From contig NZ_LS483250.1 of NCBI RefSeq assembly GCF_900465055.1, positions 1,860,001-1,924,000 on the forward strand: DNA of 64,000 nucleotides, in the 5' to 3' direction. Each line of letters opens with the position of its first letter. The stretch's first letter is position 1. The stretch is from Moritella yayanosii. GTDB taxonomy: Bacteria; Pseudomonadota; Gammaproteobacteria; Enterobacterales; Moritellaceae. The notes beneath the pieces are model-generated. The model made no database searches. It had not been told where the DNA came from and saw only the letters and a program-made list of their open reading frames with translations. Positions 9,156 to 18,059 of the stretch are shown here, piece by piece. Position numbers and translations under genes: made by a program.

Positions 9156-9934
9156 ATTGAAGTTCCCCTAGCTGAAGCAAGGGGATTCTTGTCGTCTACG
9201 GTTTAGGCATTGCAATATTAAATTGCGTTAGTCTTCTAAAACCTCTTACAAGCATTTAACGTGTCGGTACTACCTACCGCCACAAATTATTTAAGCTGCT
9301 AGTCTTAATCCCTCTTTATGGATATTGATAGCAGCATTATGATCTCTATCGTGAACAGCGCCGCATGCGCAAGTCCACGTCCTGATCGCTAATGACCACT
9401 GCCCAGCGTATAACGCTCCACACTCGCTGCACATTTTAGACGAAGGAAACCACTGGCTAATAGCTGATAATTTACGCCCGTACCAATCAGCCTTATATTC
9501 TAACTGTCTTGCTATTTCACCGAAATTAGCATCATGGAGATGCTTTGCCAACATCGACACCGACCGTTTTATTAACAATCGGCAGCTGTTTTATCGCTTC
9601 TTTCACTAGTATTGAAACAAAATACTTACCTGATTTAGTCTTGGATACGGTAAGTGAACTGGGTTTTCCAGTGAAGTAGCGCGACCACTTTATTTTAAGC
9701 GGTTGCTTCATTTTAGCGAGTAATAATGATTGTTTATCTGCATCCCATTTGAACCCGTTACTCATGTAACTGGCTGATTGATAATGATGCTTTGATTTAA
9801 ATTTAGGGTAACCAAACCCTGACTTAAAAAAGGACTGAAAACCTTTGTTAAGGTGTTTTAGCGCCTGTTGCAAAGGCACGCTTGATACGTCTTTCAGCCA
9901 CAAAAAGTCGGGGTTTTACGTCAAAGATGATAAA
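9156..9934 (-). mobile_element. TnpB (IS605/IS1341-type) element, copy 1, doubly deleted
   Basis: This element matches the one at 38837-40161 almost base for base but lacks two internal segments. The remaining tnpB pieces are the middle N-terminal region (9532-9903) and the C-terminal zinc ribbon plus RuvC III motif (MCSECGALY, CACGAVHDRDHNAA; 9291-9578). One deletion joins the left end to tnpB at a shared CGGGGTT. The other removes the GVDVG-to-IGIES catalytic part at a shared TGCCAAC. No TnpA is present. The right end carries the CCCCTTGC...GGGG hairpin expected for an omega-RNA 3' end. It cannot encode a working TnpB. Confidence 0.85.
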
Positions 9935-9974
9935 TGAACATTGTTTCTAGGTGAGAATCTTGAAGTAACTTGGT

Positions 9975-10029
9975 TATAGATACGTAAAAAGCCAGCGACA
10001 GTAAGACGCTGGCTTTTTACGTATCTATA
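9975..10029. terminator. Strong bidirectional terminator hairpin
   Basis: Perfect 23-bp inverted repeats (9975-9997 and 10007-10029) with a 9-base loop include AAAAAGCCAGCG / CGCTGGCTTTTT. It lies downstream of the minus-strand gene ending at 10056. The A- and T-runs let it work in both directions. Confidence 0.85.
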
Positions 10030-10055
10030 TTTTCACACTGGCTTTATCATTCAAA

Positions 10056-10388
10056 TTACGCACAAATACCGATATTTGCAGCCACATTTTCAAACCAAGG
10101 CTGGCTTTCGCAATCGAGTTCGGCATCAAACTGACGTGATAACATTGATTGAACTTTTTTAATTGCATCACTGGCAATCAACACCTTCTCTCCAGCGACA
10201 TCATTATTTTTTAAGGCCAGTTCATTCGCATAATTCAACAAATCTTCAACAGAATCTAAATTAAAAGAAGCTGTATGTAAGATATCAAGACTTGCTTGCG
10301 TATAGTTGCATGAACGAATAAAACGAATTTCTTGCTTAACACGAGAAACAAGCGCTAAACCATCGTTTACTAAAATTTCAAATTCCAT
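10056..10388 (-). CDS. Hypothetical protein, about 110 residues
   Basis: I do not recognise this protein. It is acidic, rich in helix-forming residues and has no signal peptide or membrane segment; two cysteines lie near the C-terminus. ATG 10388 is chosen because GGGG sits about 8 bases upstream; a GTG three codons earlier is possible. It is a single gene followed by a very strong terminator. A small four-helix protein is plausible, but no function can be given. Confidence 0.6.
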   Translation of the reverse strand: MEFEILVNDGLALVSRVKQEIRFIRSCNYTQASLDILHTASFNLDSVEDLLNYANELALKNNDVAGEKVLIASDAIKKVQSMLSRQFDAELDCESQPWFENVAANIGICA

Positions 10389-10397
10389 TGCTAGCAC

Positions 10398-10751
10398 CCC
10401 AAATAATTTAGTAAAATTATAATCGCCTAGGAAAAAAACGATGCTGTTTATTACTATTTTTCATTATAACGGTTTAAATGATTATAAATAATAAGATAGT
10501 TGTTTAATAAGTAACTCGCCAACAATAGTTAAAACTAGCACCAATAATGCTGAGAAATAAAATTAAACCCCATGTTAGGCACTATTTTACGCGTATAACC
10601 GCAAATAAGTGAAACACAGTTAAACACAGTTAAACAGAAAAATAATTCTAATTATTCAACAAAACTAAATCCACAATTTGTATGCATTTTCTAATTTAAA
10701 ACCCTATTCTAGCTTCAACAAATCGAAACGCACCCTGAAAGGATAAAAACC
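10398..10751. other. AT-rich intergenic region upstream of the phasin gene
   Basis: No gene is seen. It must hold divergent promoters. There is a short direct repeat, ACACAGTTAA twice in tandem near 10615-10636, and an AAAGG ribosome site just before the phasin ATG. Confidence 0.5.
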
Positions 10752-11102
10752 ATGACACAATTAAACGTAGTTGATACAGCGAAGAAACTTTGGAGTAGCA
10801 AAGACGAAATTGCTAAAAACATTTGGTTAGCAGGCCTTGGTGCATACGGAAAGAGCATTGATGAAGCGAACAAAGTTTCAGACAAATCTTCAATATTATT
10901 CGAAGAACTTGTTGCTAAAGGCACTAAGATTGAAGAATCAGCTAAAGCAAAATTGTCTGATAAAAAAATCTCTACTGAAGTTTTAGAAACACGTGTAAAC
11001 CAAGTGTTCACTAAAATTTCAGGTGTTGACGGCACTAAAGTTGACGCATTAAACGCAAAAGTTGATGAATTAACCAAAGCAATTGCTGATCTTAAAAAGT
11101 AA
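10752..11102 (+). CDS. Phasin-family protein
   Basis: This 116-residue, highly charged helical protein has the phasin pattern: an N-terminal segment EIAKNIWLAGLGAYGKSIDEA followed by a long coiled-coil stretch and a C-terminal heptad run (VDALNAKVDELTKAIADL). Phasins coat polyhydroxyalkanoate granules and control their size; small ones like this also occur as general stress proteins. AAAGG precedes the ATG. It is monocistronic with its own terminator. No PHA synthase is seen nearby, so the granule role is from family knowledge. Confidence 0.82.
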   Translation: MTQLNVVDTAKKLWSSKDEIAKNIWLAGLGAYGKSIDEANKVSDKSSILFEELVAKGTKIEESAKAKLSDKKISTEVLETRVNQVFTKISGVDGTKVDALNAKVDELTKAIADLKK

Positions 11103-11121
11103 TTGTTTCACGTTAATCGAC

Positions 11122-11147
11122 ATGGTGAGCCAAAGCTCGCCATTTTT
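11122..11147 (+). terminator. Phasin gene terminator
   Basis: ATGGTGAGC and GCTCGCCAT form a 9-bp stem (one G-T pair) with a CAAA loop and a T-run, 20 bp after the phasin stop. Confidence 0.75.
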
Positions 11148-11262
11148 CGTTTAAAGGCTATTTTGAATATCTAGACATAATAAGCACAAACACAACTGGT
11201 TAATAAACCATCTGTAGAGACATGTCCCCTACAGAATGACATATTAACTCTGACTCAAAACG

Positions 11263-11547
11263 TTATTTAATAATCGATACACCTTCAACGACAGCCACAG
11301 TACTCGCATCAGTACGTTCTATTGTTTTAACCAGCACTGATTGGATCGTTTCATCTTCGCGGGCGTCAGTTTTACTTGCAAACTTTTGCGCTTGTGGCGC
11401 TGCGCCTTCTTCTGACGTAAATGTCACCACAACCTCTGTCGCGATGTCAGCCGTTGCACCAAAGTACTCGAATGATACAACTGGGTAGCCTTTGAAGCCT
11501 CTTTTGGCTAGCTTTTCGATACGTTTTTTTGCTTTATCTACATTCAT
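11263..11547 (-). CDS. Hypothetical protein, 94 residues
   Basis: A small soluble protein that begins with a basic helix (VDKAKKRIEKLAKRGFKGYP) followed by alternating strands (VVSFEYFGATADIATEVVVTF, TIQSVLVKTIERTD). The pattern suggests a compact alpha/beta fold. I have the impression of similar small proteins in vibrios but cannot name a family. The frame is clean, and it is separated from neighbours on both sides. Confidence 0.65.
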   Translation of the reverse strand: MNVDKAKKRIEKLAKRGFKGYPVVSFEYFGATADIATEVVVTFTSEEGAAPQAQKFASKTDAREDETIQSVLVKTIERTDASTVAVVEGVSIIK

Positions 11548-11628
11548 TTATCTGAATCCTAGTGGTCATAAAACCTGAGAGTATATAATACAAGATATCT
11601 GGTTATTATCTTAATTATATTTCAGCAA

Positions 11629-11930
11629 TTAAACCGTATATATCGCTACGCTATCGTAAAGTTTAGTGGCTTCGGTATTAAGCACATTAGACTGCTCATT
11701 CGCATCAACCGCGTTTTCGGATAAAATATCGGATACATTATTAATGTTGTTCACATTTTCAGATATCTCGCCTGTTACCGCGGTTTGTTGTTCTTTGATT
11801 ATGTTACTGTTTTCATGTGATTTTGATTGGCTTGGCTCAGTTCACCAATTTCATCTTCATTACTTGCATCAAGACGATGCGTAAGATCACCGCCTCCGGC
11901 CGCGATCTCTTTTAAGATGTCGTCACTTTA
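11629..11930 (-). pseudogene. Methyl-accepting chemotaxis protein remnant
   Basis: Read on the minus strand, one frame gives a HAMP-end sequence (KEIAAGGGDLTHRLDAS then EDEIGELSQ). After a frame change it gives the far C-terminal part (QQTAVTGEISENVNNINNVS). The sensory domain, the methylation helices and the signalling hairpin between are missing, so this is a deleted, frameshifted relic. Bases 11931-12086 hold nothing recognisable. Confidence 0.75.
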
Positions 11931-12086
11931 AGCAGTGGATTGAGTGATTTTTTAATCAATAAGAACATAAACAAAGGATTAGTTGTGACGGCCACCTAAC
12001 AATGTAGGGCTCTTTTCTTTCATTTCATAATTAAAACGAAAGTTGTATGGGTAATAATAACGCCCGGCAGTATTCATTTAGAGTAA

Positions 12087-13592
12087 CTAAGACGAACAGC
12101 TCAGTACCATCTTGCGTCCCCACTCTGGCGGTAATGCAGCGAACTTTTCAAACTCAGGGTGTTCGGCAAATGGATTGGTTAATACTTCAAGTAACTCATT
12201 CACCAGGCTATAGTCATAATCTGTTGCTTGCGTGATCGCTTGCTGCGCTAAGTAATTGCGTAAAATATACTTAGGGTTAACTTGATTCATGCGTACTTTA
12301 CGCACCTCATCTACGCTCGATTCTAAGACCAAACGTTGCTGATATTTAACCACCCAGGCATCAAATGCTTCTCGGTCGATAAACTGATCGCGTATTGGGC
12401 TATTATCAGCATCCTCTGCGCTATCAAAATCACTTAATGAACGGAAGAAGTAAGTATAGTCCACCGCACTACCTGCCAATATTTCCAGCAAGTTTTTAAT
12501 CAACTCACCATCCGTATCGTGCACTTGTTGTAAACCGAGTTTACCGCGCATCAACTCACGAAATTTCGCTAAGAAGATATCATCATAGGTTTGCAGTACT
12601 GCATTTAACGACTCGACATCCATGAACGGCGTCAACGCACGACCTAACGCCATTAAGTTCCAGTAACCCACTTGCGGTTGCTGATTAAAGGCATAACGAC
12701 CCGAATAATCGGTGTGGTTACAAACATAAGCAGGATCGAAGTTATCCTGAAACGCAAACGGACCATAATCAAAGGTTTGCCCTAAGATCGACATGTTATC
12801 GGTATTCATCACTCCGTGAACAAAACCAACTGCTTGCCAATGTGCCATTAGCTCTGCAGTTGTGGTCATCACTTGCTTATAAAAAGCTAAGTAAGGTACA
12901 TCTGCGGTTAAGGCATCCGGGAAATGCTTGGTTAGGGTATAATCTAGCATCAGCTTCAAATCGTCTAACTGCTGCGTATAATAAAAGTGTTCGAAGTGGC
13001 CAAAACGCACATGCGATTCAGCAACACGCACCACCATGGCTGCTTGTTCAACTTGCTCACGCATCACAGCATCACTACCGACAACCACGCTTAATGCTTG
13101 CGTTGTTGGAATACCGAGGCCTTGCATTGCCGCACTGCATAAATACTCACGAATGCTTGAACGTAATACCGCGCGACCATCACCTTGACGGCTATAAGGC
13201 GTTTTGCCTGCACCTTTTAAATGTAGATCCCAAGTCGTGTTAACTGCGTCATCACAGCCTTTTACCTGCGCTAATAATAAACCACGACCGTCACCGAGAT
13301 CAGGGTTGTAGTGACCAAACTGATGACCGGTATACTTCATTGCCAGTGGTTCGAACCCACTTGGTAGATAGTTACCAGAGCATAGTTGCAATAACGCATC
13401 GCTATCAGCGTCAGCATTATCCAAGCCTAACAAGGCCAATACTTGCGGATTTAGGCTGACCATTTTCGGGTCGCTGATGCCATCAGGCATTTGTTTGTTA
13501 TAAAAATGCGCGGGCAAGGTCGCATAGTGATTATCACACTTAAGTGAATCGATACCTGCTAGTTTATAATTACTAGAGTCTGGTTTATTCAT
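12087..13592 (-). CDS. selO: Protein adenylyltransferase SelO (YdiU)
   Basis: This pseudokinase-fold enzyme transfers AMP to proteins and is tied to redox stress responses in bacteria. The family marks are clear: KYTGHQFGHYNPDLGDGRGLLL, KGAGKTPYSRQGDGRAVLRSSIREYL, the catalytic-loop region HGVMNTDNMSILG with DYGPFAF, and the C-terminal WGRKMVLSCSS, where the cysteine stands at the place used by selenocysteine in animals. About 501 residues, normal length. The start is ATG 13592 or GTG 13601; both lie just after the msrB stop at 13605, so the genes form an operon. Confidence 0.95.
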   Translation of the reverse strand: MNKPDSSNYKLAGIDSLKCDNHYATLPAHFYNKQMPDGISDPKMVSLNPQVLALLGLDNADADSDALLQLCSGNYLPSGFEPLAMKYTGHQFGHYNPDLGDGRGLLLAQVKGCDDAVNTTWDLHLKGAGKTPYSRQGDGRAVLRSSIREYLCSAAMQGLGIPTTQALSVVVGSDAVMREQVEQAAMVVRVAESHVRFGHFEHFYYTQQLDDLKLMLDYTLTKHFPDALTADVPYLAFYKQVMTTTAELMAHWQAVGFVHGVMNTDNMSILGQTFDYGPFAFQDNFDPAYVCNHTDYSGRYAFNQQPQVGYWNLMALGRALTPFMDVESLNAVLQTYDDIFLAKFRELMRGKLGLQQVHDTDGELIKNLLEILAGSAVDYTYFFRSLSDFDSAEDADNSPIRDQFIDREAFDAWVVKYQQRLVLESSVDEVRKVRMNQVNPKYILRNYLAQQAITQATDYDYSLVNELLEVLTNPFAEHPEFEKFAALPPEWGRKMVLSCSS

Positions 13593-13604
13593 GATGATCA
13601 CGAA

Positions 13605-14054
13605 TTATCTCTTTTGTCCGTTGCTAAATCCCATCGATATCGAGTTGATACAAAAACGTTGACCGGTCTCTGTAGGACCATCCGGGAATACATGTCCTAA
13701 ATGCGAGTCACAGTTGCTGCACGTCACTTCAATACGTTGCATGGCTAAACTGTTATCTTCGGTATACACCACCGCGCCTGATTTGATCTCTTTATCAAAG
13801 CTCGGCCAACCGCAACCGGAATTAAACTTGCTGTCACTGGTAAATAACTCACTACCACAGCATTTACAGTGATATACGCCCACTGTCTCATTGTTTAACA
13901 GCGTTCCCGTGTAAGGATGCTCAGTGCCTTTTTTACGACACACGTGAAACTCTTCATCGGTTAATTCTGCTTGCCATTCGGCATCTGTTTTCGTCACCGT
14001 AATACTGTTTTTACCTATGTTCTTCATCTCAGTGTTCTTGATCTCTTTATTCAT
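13605..14054 (-). CDS. msrB: Peptide methionine (R)-S-oxide reductase MsrB
   Basis: MsrB reduces methionine-R-sulfoxide in proteins using thioredoxin. The protein has two zinc-binding CxxC pairs (HCKCCG and CSNCDSHLGHVFPDGP), the GCGWPSF motif and the catalytic cysteine in RFCINS. The open frame extends to 14180 inside the ABC gene; I place the start at ATG 14054, which follows an AGGA site and gives 149 residues, the usual size. It lies 19 bp after the ABC gene and directly before selO, forming a three-gene unit. Confidence 0.95.
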   Translation of the reverse strand: MNKEIKNTEMKNIGKNSITVTKTDAEWQAELTDEEFHVCRKKGTEHPYTGTLLNNETVGVYHCKCCGSELFTSDSKFNSGCGWPSFDKEIKSGAVVYTEDNSLAMQRIEVTCSNCDSHLGHVFPDGPTETGQRFCINSISMGFSNGQKR

Positions 14055-14073
14055 ACTCTTGTTATCCTCACCA

Positions 14074-15987
14074 TTAATGAGTAGATTGTAAGCGGCCGTA
14101 CAATGTTTGATAAAGCCCTTCAACCTGTAATAATTCATGATGCTGTCCTGACTGGCTAATTTCACCATCCTCGAGCACATAGATCAAGTCAGCTTGTTTG
14201 ATTGCACTGAGTCTATGGGCAATAATTAATGTCGTTCTGTCTGCTAAAAACTCACTCAAATTATGGTGTAACCGACTTTCTGTTTCGGTATCTAACGCCG
14301 ATGTTGCTTCATCAAATACCACCATTTTTGGTTTACTTAATACCATTCTCGCAATTGCTAAACGCTGGCGTTGACCACCAGAAAGACGCACACCATTACG
14401 TCCGACTAAGGTATCTAGGCCATGGCCCAGTTGTTTAATTGTTTCTGCCATTTCGGCGACTTGCAGTGCTTGCCATAATTCATCATCGGTAAAACTATTA
14501 CCCATAGATAAATTTTCACGGATCGAAGTATTAAACAAGATAGGTTGCTGTAAGACCGTGGCAATATTTTCACGTACTTTATCATAACCAATCTGGTTTA
14601 GCGGCACATCGTTAATTAAGATCTCGCCTTGCTGTTTCTCATATAAACCCAATAGCAATTGCACCAAGGTCGATTTGCCACCGCCGCTAACCGCCACAAT
14701 CGCGACTTTCTTACCTTTTGGGATCACTAAGTTTACATGACGAATGACTTTGTTTTCACTATTGTAAGCAAAACACACATCTTTGAATTCAACCGCAACG
14801 CCTTCTTGATTTGCAAACGGATCAACCAAACACGGATGTTGTGGTTCTTGGGTTAACTCAAACACACCGTTTAATCGTTTCAATGCCGCCGAGGCTGCGA
14901 AGTAGGTATATTGAATACTTAATAATTCTTGTACTGGTCCCATCATAAACCACAGGTAACCAAATACCGCGAAGATCTGACCGATAGTGAGATCCGCAAA
15001 TACCACCATCAACATGGCAATGGCACGGAACACTTCAAAACCAATTAAGAAGATAGTGAAACTTAAACGGTTAACGGCATCGGTTTTCCATTGTGATTGG
15101 ATCGCGCTATCACGTAACTCACTCGCGGCTTCAATTACACGACTGAAGTATTGCTTTTCACGTTGCGCGGTACGTAACTGCTGGATCGCATCTAAAGTAT
15201 CAATCAAGGCTTCTTGAAATGCTTCAAAGGCGGCATTTTCACGGGTTTTTAAGTTTTTAATCCGCTTACCAAACGAACGAGAAAAATAGATAACCGCCGG
15301 GTTCAGCAATAAGATAATCAAACCTAACTGCCAATCAATCCATAACAAAATCGCAGCCGTACCGATAATAGTGAGCATACTGACCAGGAGTTTTGACAAG
15401 GTTTCCGCTAAGAACTTATCGATGGTTTCAACGTCGGTAATACAGCGAGAACTGATCCCGCCCGAGCCCTGTGTTTCATATTCGGTTAATGATACCAACG
15501 GTAAATGCAGCATTAATTTATTACGAATGAAAAAGCTTAAGTTCTTACCTATGATGGTAAATTGTCTTGCTTGCCATACCGACAAGACTAAGCTAGACAA
15601 GCGTAACAGCACCACAAAGCCAAGGATCGCCAAAATATACAGTTGCGGTCCCCACCATGATTCAGGGAACATGTTTTGCATTGCCTGTACTGCAGCACCC
15701 GGCTTTTCGAGCAAGACTTCATCCACCAACAAAGGCATCATCAGCGGAATAGGCACACTGACTAAGGTAGCAAAAACCGCGATAATATGCGCGGTAATTA
15801 ATGGTTTCTTTTGGCGTAATACACGTTGACGGATCAGTTGCCAAGTAATGCGCGTGCCGGTGGTAGTTTGAGATTGTTGGGGAGTATTGGTTTCAGAACG
15901 ACTTGCTTCGGTACTCTTTGTTTCGATACTATTTTCTTCGGTACGGTTTGCTTCGGTATTGCTTGTTTTAGCGCTTTGTTCTGTCAT
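14074..15987 (-). CDS. ABC exporter, fused membrane and ATPase domains (MsbA-like)
   Basis: A 637-residue half-transporter. Residues 1-45 are a Thr/Ser/Glu-rich tail with repeated TEA/TEE/TES units. Six membrane helices follow (about 60-340), then an ATPase with Walker A AVSGGGKST, signature RLSGGQRQRLAIARM, Walker B VVFDEATSALD and switch IIAHRLSAI. It would export a lipid, peptide or drug; the substrate cannot be read. It leads the operon with msrB and selO, which hints at stress use. The first Walker A residue is Val-Ser instead of the more usual Pro/Thr-Gly. Confidence 0.88.
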   Translation of the reverse strand: MTEQSAKTSNTEANRTEENSIETKSTEASRSETNTPQQSQTTTGTRITWQLIRQRVLRQKKPLITAHIIAVFATLVSVPIPLMMPLLVDEVLLEKPGAAVQAMQNMFPESWWGPQLYILAILGFVVLLRLSSLVLSVWQARQFTIIGKNLSFFIRNKLMLHLPLVSLTEYETQGSGGISSRCITDVETIDKFLAETLSKLLVSMLTIIGTAAILLWIDWQLGLIILLLNPAVIYFSRSFGKRIKNLKTRENAAFEAFQEALIDTLDAIQQLRTAQREKQYFSRVIEAASELRDSAIQSQWKTDAVNRLSFTIFLIGFEVFRAIAMLMVVFADLTIGQIFAVFGYLWFMMGPVQELLSIQYTYFAASAALKRLNGVFELTQEPQHPCLVDPFANQEGVAVEFKDVCFAYNSENKVIRHVNLVIPKGKKVAIVAVSGGGKSTLVQLLLGLYEKQQGEILINDVPLNQIGYDKVRENIATVLQQPILFNTSIRENLSMGNSFTDDELWQALQVAEMAETIKQLGHGLDTLVGRNGVRLSGGQRQRLAIARMVLSKPKMVVFDEATSALDTETESRLHHNLSEFLADRTTLIIAHRLSAIKQADLIYVLEDGEISQSGQHHELLQVEGLYQTLYGRLQSTH

Positions 15988-16090
15988 AATTTTTATAAGA
16001 CCACGTCTGCCCTAGGTTGTTACGATTGATTATCATTTACGATATAATACACAATTTACTTACCTAAGTATAAGCATAACGATAAGAGAG

Positions 16091-16669
16091 TTAGTGCGCC
16101 GATTCACTCGCAATAACAGCTTTGATACCAGCACTGTGTACTTTAATGCAGATATTACCTTGCTTAAACGCAATGGTTGGATTAGCCAGTTGCTCACCTG
16201 CCGCTTGCGGTGAAGAACGCTTCACTTTAATACTGCTGTCATTTATGAGTAAAGTATCGATATTAGGATTAGCCAAGCGTAATGCCTGTTCTAATTCAAC
16301 CATACTCGTCGCGTTACCAGGCAGCACTAATTCAATGTGTTCCCAGCCTTGTTGGGAATAGTGCTTGGCAGGAAACGGCAGTTCCACACAATCGATTTGC
16401 CAATCACCTAACGTAAACGGCTCATCTAATACTATTATATATATCGGTCGACCGTTAATAATACTGTCTGAAATGACCTTGCCACGTTGTTTAAATGCCG
16501 CCAGTAATGACTCTGCGGTGGCAATATCATTAACGCGCAATGCGACATGATCACACCATAATAGCTCATTTGTTGAGTCTGATTGACCGAATAAACCAAG
16601 CTTATGTGCAAACGCTAAAATCTCTTTAGAGAATACTGGCCACTGTTGTATTAGATCTTGATATTGCAT
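16091..16669 (-). CDS. yecM: YecM-like protein of the VOC superfamily
   Basis: 192 residues, soluble. The sequence CDHVALRVNDIATAESLLAAF and the later GWEHIELVLPG resemble the two beta-alpha-beta halves of vicinal-oxygen-chelate proteins, and the overall pattern (QWPVFSKEILAFAHKLGL at the start, YIIVLDEPFTLGDWQIDCVELPFPAK in pieces in the middle) fits YecM. The family has a metal-site-like fold but no proven reaction. It has its own short gap on each side. Confidence 0.78.
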   Translation of the reverse strand: MQYQDLIQQWPVFSKEILAFAHKLGLFGQSDSTNELLWCDHVALRVNDIATAESLLAAFKQRGKVISDSIINGRPIYIIVLDEPFTLGDWQIDCVELPFPAKHYSQQGWEHIELVLPGNATSMVELEQALRLANPNIDTLLINDSSIKVKRSSPQAAGEQLANPTIAFKQGNICIKVHSAGIKAVIASESAH

Positions 16670-16687
16670 GGTAATTCCTTCAGTGAG

Positions 16688-16723
16688 TTATCGGGTAATG
16701 ATACCACAAGCCGCATTTTTATC
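16688..16723. repeat. Short dispersed repeat, copy A
   Basis: The segment beginning TTATCGGGTAATGATACC and ending CATTTTTATC just upstream of yecM recurs with a few changes at 19659-19693. About 29 of 35 positions agree by eye. Confidence 0.4.
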
Positions 16724-16928
16724 TTTCTATCTCAGAATCCCAACTAAAAATCCCCTGTCATAAATATTGTAACAATTTAAAATTTAAGATAAAAATCAAT
16801 AATATTTACATTCATTAACGTAAGTTAACAACACCAGTAAATACCACTACACCTACAAAATTTAACACTGAATTAATAACTTCCTCATCAATAATAAGCC
16901 AAATAATAAATTTTTATACTATTTAATT

Positions 16929-16953
16929 CTTGCATCAATATTATTGATGCAAG
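16929..16953. terminator. Perfect 25-bp palindrome after the LysR gene
   Basis: CTTGCATCAATA and TATTGATGCAAG flank a single T, giving a 12-bp perfect dyad. It lies 38 bp beyond the LysR stop on that gene's 3' side. A terminator or a protein-binding dyad are both possible. The rest of 16670-16990 is AT-rich and shows no gene. Confidence 0.5.
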
Positions 16954-16990
16954 ATATAAGTTTTTTTACATTAATACAAAGCGATGACAA

Positions 16991-17896
16991 CTATCTTACA
17001 ACATTTTGACTCTTGACCATACGAATCCCCTCTTTCTTAATACAGTCTATAATCGGGTTTTGCTCCATTGAGGCACGCCAAATAAACGATAATGTCCGTT
17101 CCATGTTTAGCTCAGGTACATTCAATGCCACCAATTCACCACGCTCAATATACTTCACCACATCTAAATAAGGTAGACAACTCAGATATTGGCCTTGAGT
17201 CACTAAGGTTCGTAATACAGGCACATGCTCATATTCACGCCAAACATCTAGGTCGGCGATCTTGCCATAAATAGCACTGTCAAAAATAGTCCGTGTACCA
17301 GCACCACTCTCGCGCAACACCCAACGGGCCTGCGCTAGCTGCGCTAAACTGACCTTGTCATGGCGCGCATAAGGATGATGTGCCGCAGCGACAATAATGA
17401 GGTGGTCTCGACATAATTCTTCCTGATGAATACGTGAATCATCACAGCGGCCTTCGATAATACCCAAGTCATATTTATAATCGAGAACACCATCAATGAT
17501 CCCGGTGGTATTTTTCACACCTAGAGAAATTCGAATTTCCGGAAAGTCAGCATCAATATTACTGATGATATTTGGAACCAAGTGCTCAGCCCCCGTTTGA
17601 CTTGCTCCTAATGATATTTCGCCACTAATTAAGTGCTGATCATAGAAGCCTAATTCAATTTGTTTAGCATCATGTATAAGCCGCTTAGCCTTAGGCCGAA
17701 GCCATATGCCCCAATGAGTTAGTGACATTTTTTTGCCGTGTCTATCAAACAACATCCGACCTAACATTTTTTCTAACTGCGCCAAAGACATACTCGTTGC
17801 TGACTGTGTCAACGATAACATTTCGGCAGCTTGGCTTACACTTCCGGTTGTCGCCACAGCATCAAAAACAGCTAATTGTTTTAATGAATAACGCAT
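16991..17896 (-). CDS. LysR-family regulator divergent from focA-CBS
   Basis: 301 residues. The N-terminal helix-turn-helix (residues about 1-60, LAVFDAVATTGSVSQAAEML and LTQSATSMSLAQLE) is followed by a periplasmic-binding-like sensor domain. The CysB/CbbR-like pattern of the sensor (ISLGASQTGAEHLVPNII) fits a regulator of small-anion genes. It is divergent from focA-CBS with a 163-bp shared region containing a dyad, so it likely controls that gene. No defect was seen. Confidence 0.88.
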   Translation of the reverse strand: MRYSLKQLAVFDAVATTGSVSQAAEMLSLTQSATSMSLAQLEKMLGRMLFDRHGKKMSLTHWGIWLRPKAKRLIHDAKQIELGFYDQHLISGEISLGASQTGAEHLVPNIISNIDADFPEIRISLGVKNTTGIIDGVLDYKYDLGIIEGRCDDSRIHQEELCRDHLIIVAAAHHPYARHDKVSLAQLAQARWVLRESGAGTRTIFDSAIYGKIADLDVWREYEHVPVLRTLVTQGQYLSCLPYLDVVKYIERGELVALNVPELNMERTLSFIWRASMEQNPIIDCIKKEGIRMVKSQNVVR

Positions 17897-17942
17897 AAAA
17901 CCTCAAATTTCAATGGTTTAAATACACTCATTGTATCATCAA

Positions 17943-17978
17943 TAAAATTGAATTGACGATTAAATATTATCAATTTTA
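17943..17978. promoter_or_regulatory. Dyad in the lysR/focA divergent promoter
   Basis: TAAAATTGA (17943-17951) and TCAATTTTA (17970-17978) are perfect inverted repeats in the 163-bp divergent gap. This is a candidate LysR binding site. Confidence 0.45.
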
Positions 17979-18059
17979 CCTCAGCTTAATTTCGCCTTAA
18001 TCTGGATTTGCTGAGCGAGTTAGCTAGCATTAACCGTAATCCTATACGCAGGAGAAATT

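Noticed and set aside
15826-16029. Plus-strand frame rich in Phe-Gly-Thr-Cys over the ABC gene start
   Set aside because: It is the complement of the Thr/Glu repeat tail of the ABC exporter, not a gene.
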